A stretch of DNA of 64,000 nucleotides from Cyrtodaria siliqua (lineage: Eukaryota > Mollusca > Bivalvia > Adapedonta > Hiatellidae), in assembly GCA_037043455.1 (NCBI GenBank), contig JAWPHD010001291.1:1-64000 (forward strand), in the 5' to 3' direction. Below are positions 59,831 through 64,000 of the stretch, in pieces. Below the pieces are notes generated by a model that saw only the letters and a list, made by a program, of their open reading frames with translations, did no database searches and had not been told where the DNA came from. The translations under genes were made by a program, and so were the position numbers. Numbering within the stretch: the first letter of the stretch is position 1; each line of letters starts with the position of its first letter.

Positions 59831-60662
59831 TTGAATATTACATAAAACAGACATTGATTGAATATTACATAAAACAGACATCGATTGAATATTACATAAA
59901 ACAGACATCGATTGAATATTACATAAAACAGACATTGATTGAATATTACATAAAACAGACATCGATTGAATATTACATAAAACAGACATTGATTGAATAT
60001 TACATAAAACAGACATTGATTGAATATTACATAAAACAGACATTGATTGAATATTACATAAAACAGACATTGATTGAATATTACATAAAACAGACATCGA
60101 TTGAATATTACATAAAACAGACATTGATTGAATATTACATAAAACAGACATTGACTGAATATTACATAAAACAGACATTGATTGAATATTACATAAAACA
60201 GACATTGATTGAATATTACATAAAACAGACATTGATTGAATATTACATAAAACAGACATCGATTGAATATTACATAAAACAGACATTGATTGAATATTAC
60301 ATAAAACAGACATTGACTGAATATTACATAAAACAGACATTGATTGAATATTACATAAAACAGACATTGATTGAATATTACATAAAACAGACATCGATTG
60401 AATATTACATAAAACAGACATTGATTGAATATTACATAAAACAGACATTGACTGAATATTACATAAAACAGACATTGATTGAATATTACATAAAACAGAC
60501 ATTGATTGAATATTACATAAAACAGACATCGATTGAATATTACATAAAACAGACATTGATTGAATATTACATAAAACAGACATTGACTGAATATTACATA
60601 AAACAGACATTGATTGAATATTACATAAAACAGACATTGATTGAATATTACATAAAACAGAC
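59831..60662. repeat. 27-bp minisatellite (~31 copies) at a splice acceptor
   Basis: The unit 'gaatattacataaaacaga' plus 'cattgatt' has three variants (cattgatt, catcgatt, cattgact) and otherwise little divergence. From about 60100 the variants recur in a five-unit, 135-bp higher-order pattern. Because 27 is a multiple of three and no stop occurs in three frames, frames of 277-323 codons span it; these are not genes. On the minus strand it is the 3' end of the intron upstream of the PH exon. Confidence 0.95.
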
Positions 60663-61550
60663 TGATTTTCATACTGGAGGAGATTAAATCATTTGGTTTT
60701 CATAAATTTGGTCATTTATTTATCAATTATTTGCAATTTGAAACTGCTTTGTTAAGGCCATTCTTAAACAAATATTTGTTTGCTGTTTCCCGCACCAGGA
60801 TATAAATTGGTTGGTAGGTAGGTAGGTATTTGTTTTGTTTTTTGCCAAGGACAATTAACACCTTAATAAATTAAAGAAAAAATATAAACAAAAAAAAAGT
60901 TAAAGAACGGCTATAAAAAGTTGTGGGTAGGGCCCTTTTTCGTAGGTAGGTACATGTACATGTATATATCTATATAGAGAAACAGCAAACCAACAACTTT
61001 TTATGGTCGGCCTAAGCCCAGCATTGCTCCATAGTTCTATAAATAGTCTATAATAGGTAATAATGTATCATCTGCCTTGATTAAATAGAATTTTGAAATA
61101 ACTCCCTTCAGTTATTAAATTTTTCTGTTTCAGTTTTATCACAAAACATAATACTTCCAAGTTCCAATGCCTCACATGTGCTTATAATTACATATACATG
61201 TATGATTTCTACAAGAAAAACTCATCAGGTCATGACAAACTTTTTTATACACAATATTTTACTGGACTTGCAATTTTTATATATAATTTAAGCACCTATT
61301 CATTAAGATCGTTTATTTTAATACTTTGACAAATAGATAAATATCTAAAATTCCTCCAGATAACCTAAAGTCCCTTTAAGCACAATACATATAAGAATAA
61401 ACTGACCTTTGCATGCAGTATTCTGATGATATCCCCTTAAGCAGATCAGACTAAAACCCAAGCTTAGCAGGGATTTAATAAAACATGGTCCCTTCTTCTA
61501 CATGTATATGATTATATTCGATTATTTGGTTTTTCTATGTTTAAAATATA
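60663..61550. other. intronic or intergenic AT-rich sequence
   Basis: No supported gene. A (GGTA)n-like run occurs near 60811-60830, and 'acatgtacatgtatat' palindromic sequence near 60950. Confidence 0.35.
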
Positions 61551-61640
61551 GGAACAGTGGCTGTTAGAGAACAGCGCAGCCCGACTATTCGATTTTTCAG
61601 AGAATAATAAATTATATAGCCAGTACATGTATATACCATC
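61551..61640. repeat. head of the 'agactattcgat' hairpin family
   Basis: 'gctgttagagaacagcgcag' folds into a small hairpin and is followed by 'ccgactattcgatttttc', as at 47240-47290. Only the head is recognisable; sequence beyond has no array. Confidence 0.45.
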
Positions 61641-62079
61641 AAAAAACAAGGATAAAACAATGTGGGGATGGAGTTTGGTGGGGGGGGCAAGGCGGGTATA
61701 GAAACTCGGGACGATATAAAATTATTGTTAGAATCTCATACAAATTATAGTAAAATTTGGGGCAGGGTGTGAAATTTTATTTTTTATTTTTATCAGTTTT
61801 AATCCAAAATTGCTGTTTAAAGAAATTTGTGGTCGAAAGGCAACTCGGGGAGGGAGTGGATGTGGCAAACTTTTATTGTGGCCTCATTTCAGTTTTTTAT
61901 TGGTATTTCATCTGTGTATCTGAATTTAATCTAAACTGTTTTATATGTAAATGATTGCGTTCAAATTAAAATTTTAATATCCAAATAATGAAAGATAAAA
62001 TGAAAACAATTCCCCTCCCCCTGTCCTCCATGTGAGGGGAGCCCATAAACCAAATGGGGGCAGGGCGGGGGGCGCATCA

Positions 62080-62345
62080 TTGATAAAGGTTAGATTTGAT
62101 AAAACAAAACAACACAGACATGTAAAAAACAAACAAAAAAACATTCAGGTGGTGGTGGTGATGATGGGTAGGTGGGATGGTTGAAACATATGAAACATAT
62201 TGATTTAAATGATAAAACAAAACAACACAGAGATATGTAAAAATGATGGGGTGGGGGGGGGGGGGGGGGGGGGGGGTTAGGGGACATAGCTAGGTATATG
62301 TGTAAAAATTGACCAAAACAACACAGAAATATGTATAAAATAAAA
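62080..62345. repeat. low-complexity segment with a 28-nt G run
   Basis: Contains three copies of 'acaacacag(a)' spaced by 80-120 bp, a GGTGGTGGT stretch, and an uninterrupted G run at about 62249-62276. Proline-rich minus-strand frames come from the G run and are not genes. Confidence 0.7.
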
Positions 62346-62361
62346 AAATAACAATAATAAC

Positions 62362-64000
62362 AAGAGGTCAAATTATGACCTTGAAGCTCTACTGATAGCT
62401 TTTGATGGCTTGACCAGCCATGGGTACCTGTGAAGCTTTATGGAAATAGTTTCAGAGAAGTAGTCACCACAAGTTTTTCCTATTATTATTATCACTCTAT
62501 CTAAAAAAAAGATGGTCGCAGGCATCCATGTTTGACATAGAATCAATGAATTTTGTTTAGGACCAACTACATGTCATGCCAGTCATTTTAGTAAAGGTTC
62601 CAAATCAATACCACTTATGTTTTTTGATAAGTAGTTGCCACAAATGAGTATTTAAGCTGTGGCAGCCATCTTGAATTTCCGGCCAACCTGATTTTTACTT
62701 AATGGAACTAACTGGACATCAAAACCAACATTCCTGTAAAGTTTTATGAAAGTCATTTTGGTAAAGGTACCAAACTGCTTACGGTTTTACAGAAGCAGTT
62801 GCCACAAAATTGTATTTAATAAATCTATTTTTAGACATGGTGGCCATCTTGAATTTTAGGCCAACCTGATTTTTACTTGGGACCAACTAAACATCAAGAG
62901 CAATATTCCTATATTCCTAAATATTATGATTTATTATGCAACATTATTATCTCATTCCATTTTATCCTACTCAAAAGAATATATATGTTTTCCAGCTTAT
63001 AAAAATGCTACCAAAAAGTTTAATTATAAAACCATATCAATTAAATCCCTTACAACATCAACCTTAGTATATCCTCTTTTTTTCTGCTCCAAATCACACT
63101 GTGGAACAGAAATGGAATGATCTGTTTCAGATAGCAGGTGTGTGACCAGGTCAGGTCACACACAGGTCATGTTATGCAATTTCTCCTGAGAATTATGTTA
63201 CTATCTCAGTAGATTTGCTCTTGTCTCAGGTTATAGTTGTAAAATCAAAATTAAAATAAAATCTAAAAATCCTACAATTTGTTTTCAGTCTTTTTCTGAG
63301 AGTCAAAATACAAAAGAGACTAAATTTTTACCCCTCTATGAATGTATAATGGGCTGTCCTTTTAATTTGGACCAGTCCATTTGTAGTACAAAGGGGTGTT
63401 TCGATCAAATGACTGATGAGCACCAATACAGTTAAACCTGATCAGCCTGCAAGATCTCGTGCAAGTCATTTTGGTAAAGTTTCCAAATCAATATCACTTA
63501 TGTTTTTTCAGTAGTCACCACAAAATCGCATTTTTTAAATCTATTTTTAACCATTGCGGCCATCTTGAATTAACGACCGACCTGAACTTTTGCTAGGATC
63601 AACTTAACATCAAGAGCAACATTCCTGTGAAGTTTCATGACAATCCGTCAGGTAGTTTTAGAGGAGTAGTCACAACAAGTTTTCATTATTATATAACTCT
63701 ATGTTAACAAAGATGGCCGCGGCCATATTTAATGTTGAATCAAAATATTTAATGTCGAATCAAAATAATTGGATCAACATCATGTCATGTTAATCATTTT
63801 AGAAAAAGTCCCATATCAATATCAATTATAGTTTTCAAGTAGTCACTAAAGACGTACCCCAAGGTTCTGTCTTCGGGCCAATTCTATTTCTACTATACAT
63901 AAATGACCTACTCAAAAATAATTTTCGACAAGGATCAACAACATGTCATACTGATCATTTTAGAAAAAGTCCCATATCAATATCACTTCTAGTTTTCAAG
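62362..64000. mobile_element. pearl-type element running off the window
   Basis: It opens with the CAAGAGGTCA / TGACCTTG hairpin as at 49061 and holds units with 'ggcagccatcttgaattt', 'aacattcctgtaaag' and 'catgtcatgctgatcatttt'-like phrases. The array is more degraded at 62.4-62.9 kb than after 63.5 kb, and unrelated sequence lies at 62940-63450. The far end is not in the window. Confidence 0.65.
63846..63922 (+). pseudogene. short LINE reverse-transcriptase fragment inside the pearl repeat
   Basis: Plus-strand translation gives 'DVPQGSVFGPILFLLYINDL', the conserved palm segment just upstream of the catalytic aspartates in CR1/Jockey-like LINEs. Repeat sequence resumes on both sides ('gttttcaagtagtcac' before, 'ttttcgacaaggatcaac' after), so only about 75 bp of LINE sequence is present. 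Confidence 0.7.

Noticed and set aside
59666..60687. Open frames of 277-323 codons on both strands
   Set aside because: They read through the 27-bp minisatellite, which has no stops in three frames; only the last ~50 codons of one (the PH exon) are real coding sequence.

Overview
The window looks like a piece of a bivalve mollusc nuclear genome. It is AT-rich and intron-bearing, very dense in decayed mobile elements, and carries two recognisable conserved animal genes. The mollusc assignment rests on the repeat content: hairpin-capped elements with internal tandem repeats (pearl/Helitron-like), Meta-type tRNA SINEs and Naiad-type Penelope elements. It is an inference and the species is not identified.

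Host genes. (1) XBP1, the bZIP factor of the unfolded protein response, lies on + at 32215-37780 in three exons. Exon 2 holds two perfect 4-bp-stem, 7-nt-loop hairpins of the IRE1 type that bracket a predicted 20-nt cytoplasmic intron (36456-36475). Leaving it in gives a 221-aa XBP1u ending in a recognisable translational-arrest peptide; removing it gives a 479-aa XBP1s with the conserved acidic C-terminus. (2) A sesquipedalian/PHETA-like gene (PH domain plus OCRL-binding F&H motif) lies on -; its last two coding exons are at 59687-59829 and 57979-58386. A roughly 31-copy 27-bp minisatellite abuts the acceptor of the first of these. The N-terminal exon was not found.

Layout. 0-2.1 kb: 21/63-bp satellites and a 190-bp repeat split by a TTAA-type MITE. 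2.9-7.2 kb: a LINE with an 8-10 bp target duplication, invaded by a second LINE in reverse. 7.7-9.5 kb: small foldback elements and unique DNA. 9.97-17.3 kb: a broken transposase-like gene with an OTU-like protease segment and an RNase-H-like core, interrupted by a Naiad retroelement in its intron and a SINE in its coding part. 17.4-21.1 kb: AT satellite, Ty3/Gypsy remnant, hAT-like MITEs. 22.4-28.8 kb: pearl-like tandem array, two Naiad fragments in opposite orientation, decayed LINEs. 28.7-31.6 kb: a decayed minus LINE. 32-38.2 kb: XBP1. 39.3-50.3 kb: tandem-repeat elements bounded by hairpins, one with boundaries set by the host repeat it interrupts. 50.8-56.1 kb: foldbacks, MITEs and a 9-bp-TSD transposon with a second MITE inside it. 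58-60.7 kb: sesquipedalian. 61.5-64 kb: more hairpin-capped repeat, with a short LINE reverse-transcriptase insert near the end.

Most open reading frames here are transposon debris or repeat artefacts. No rRNA, intact tRNA gene or CRISPR was seen.
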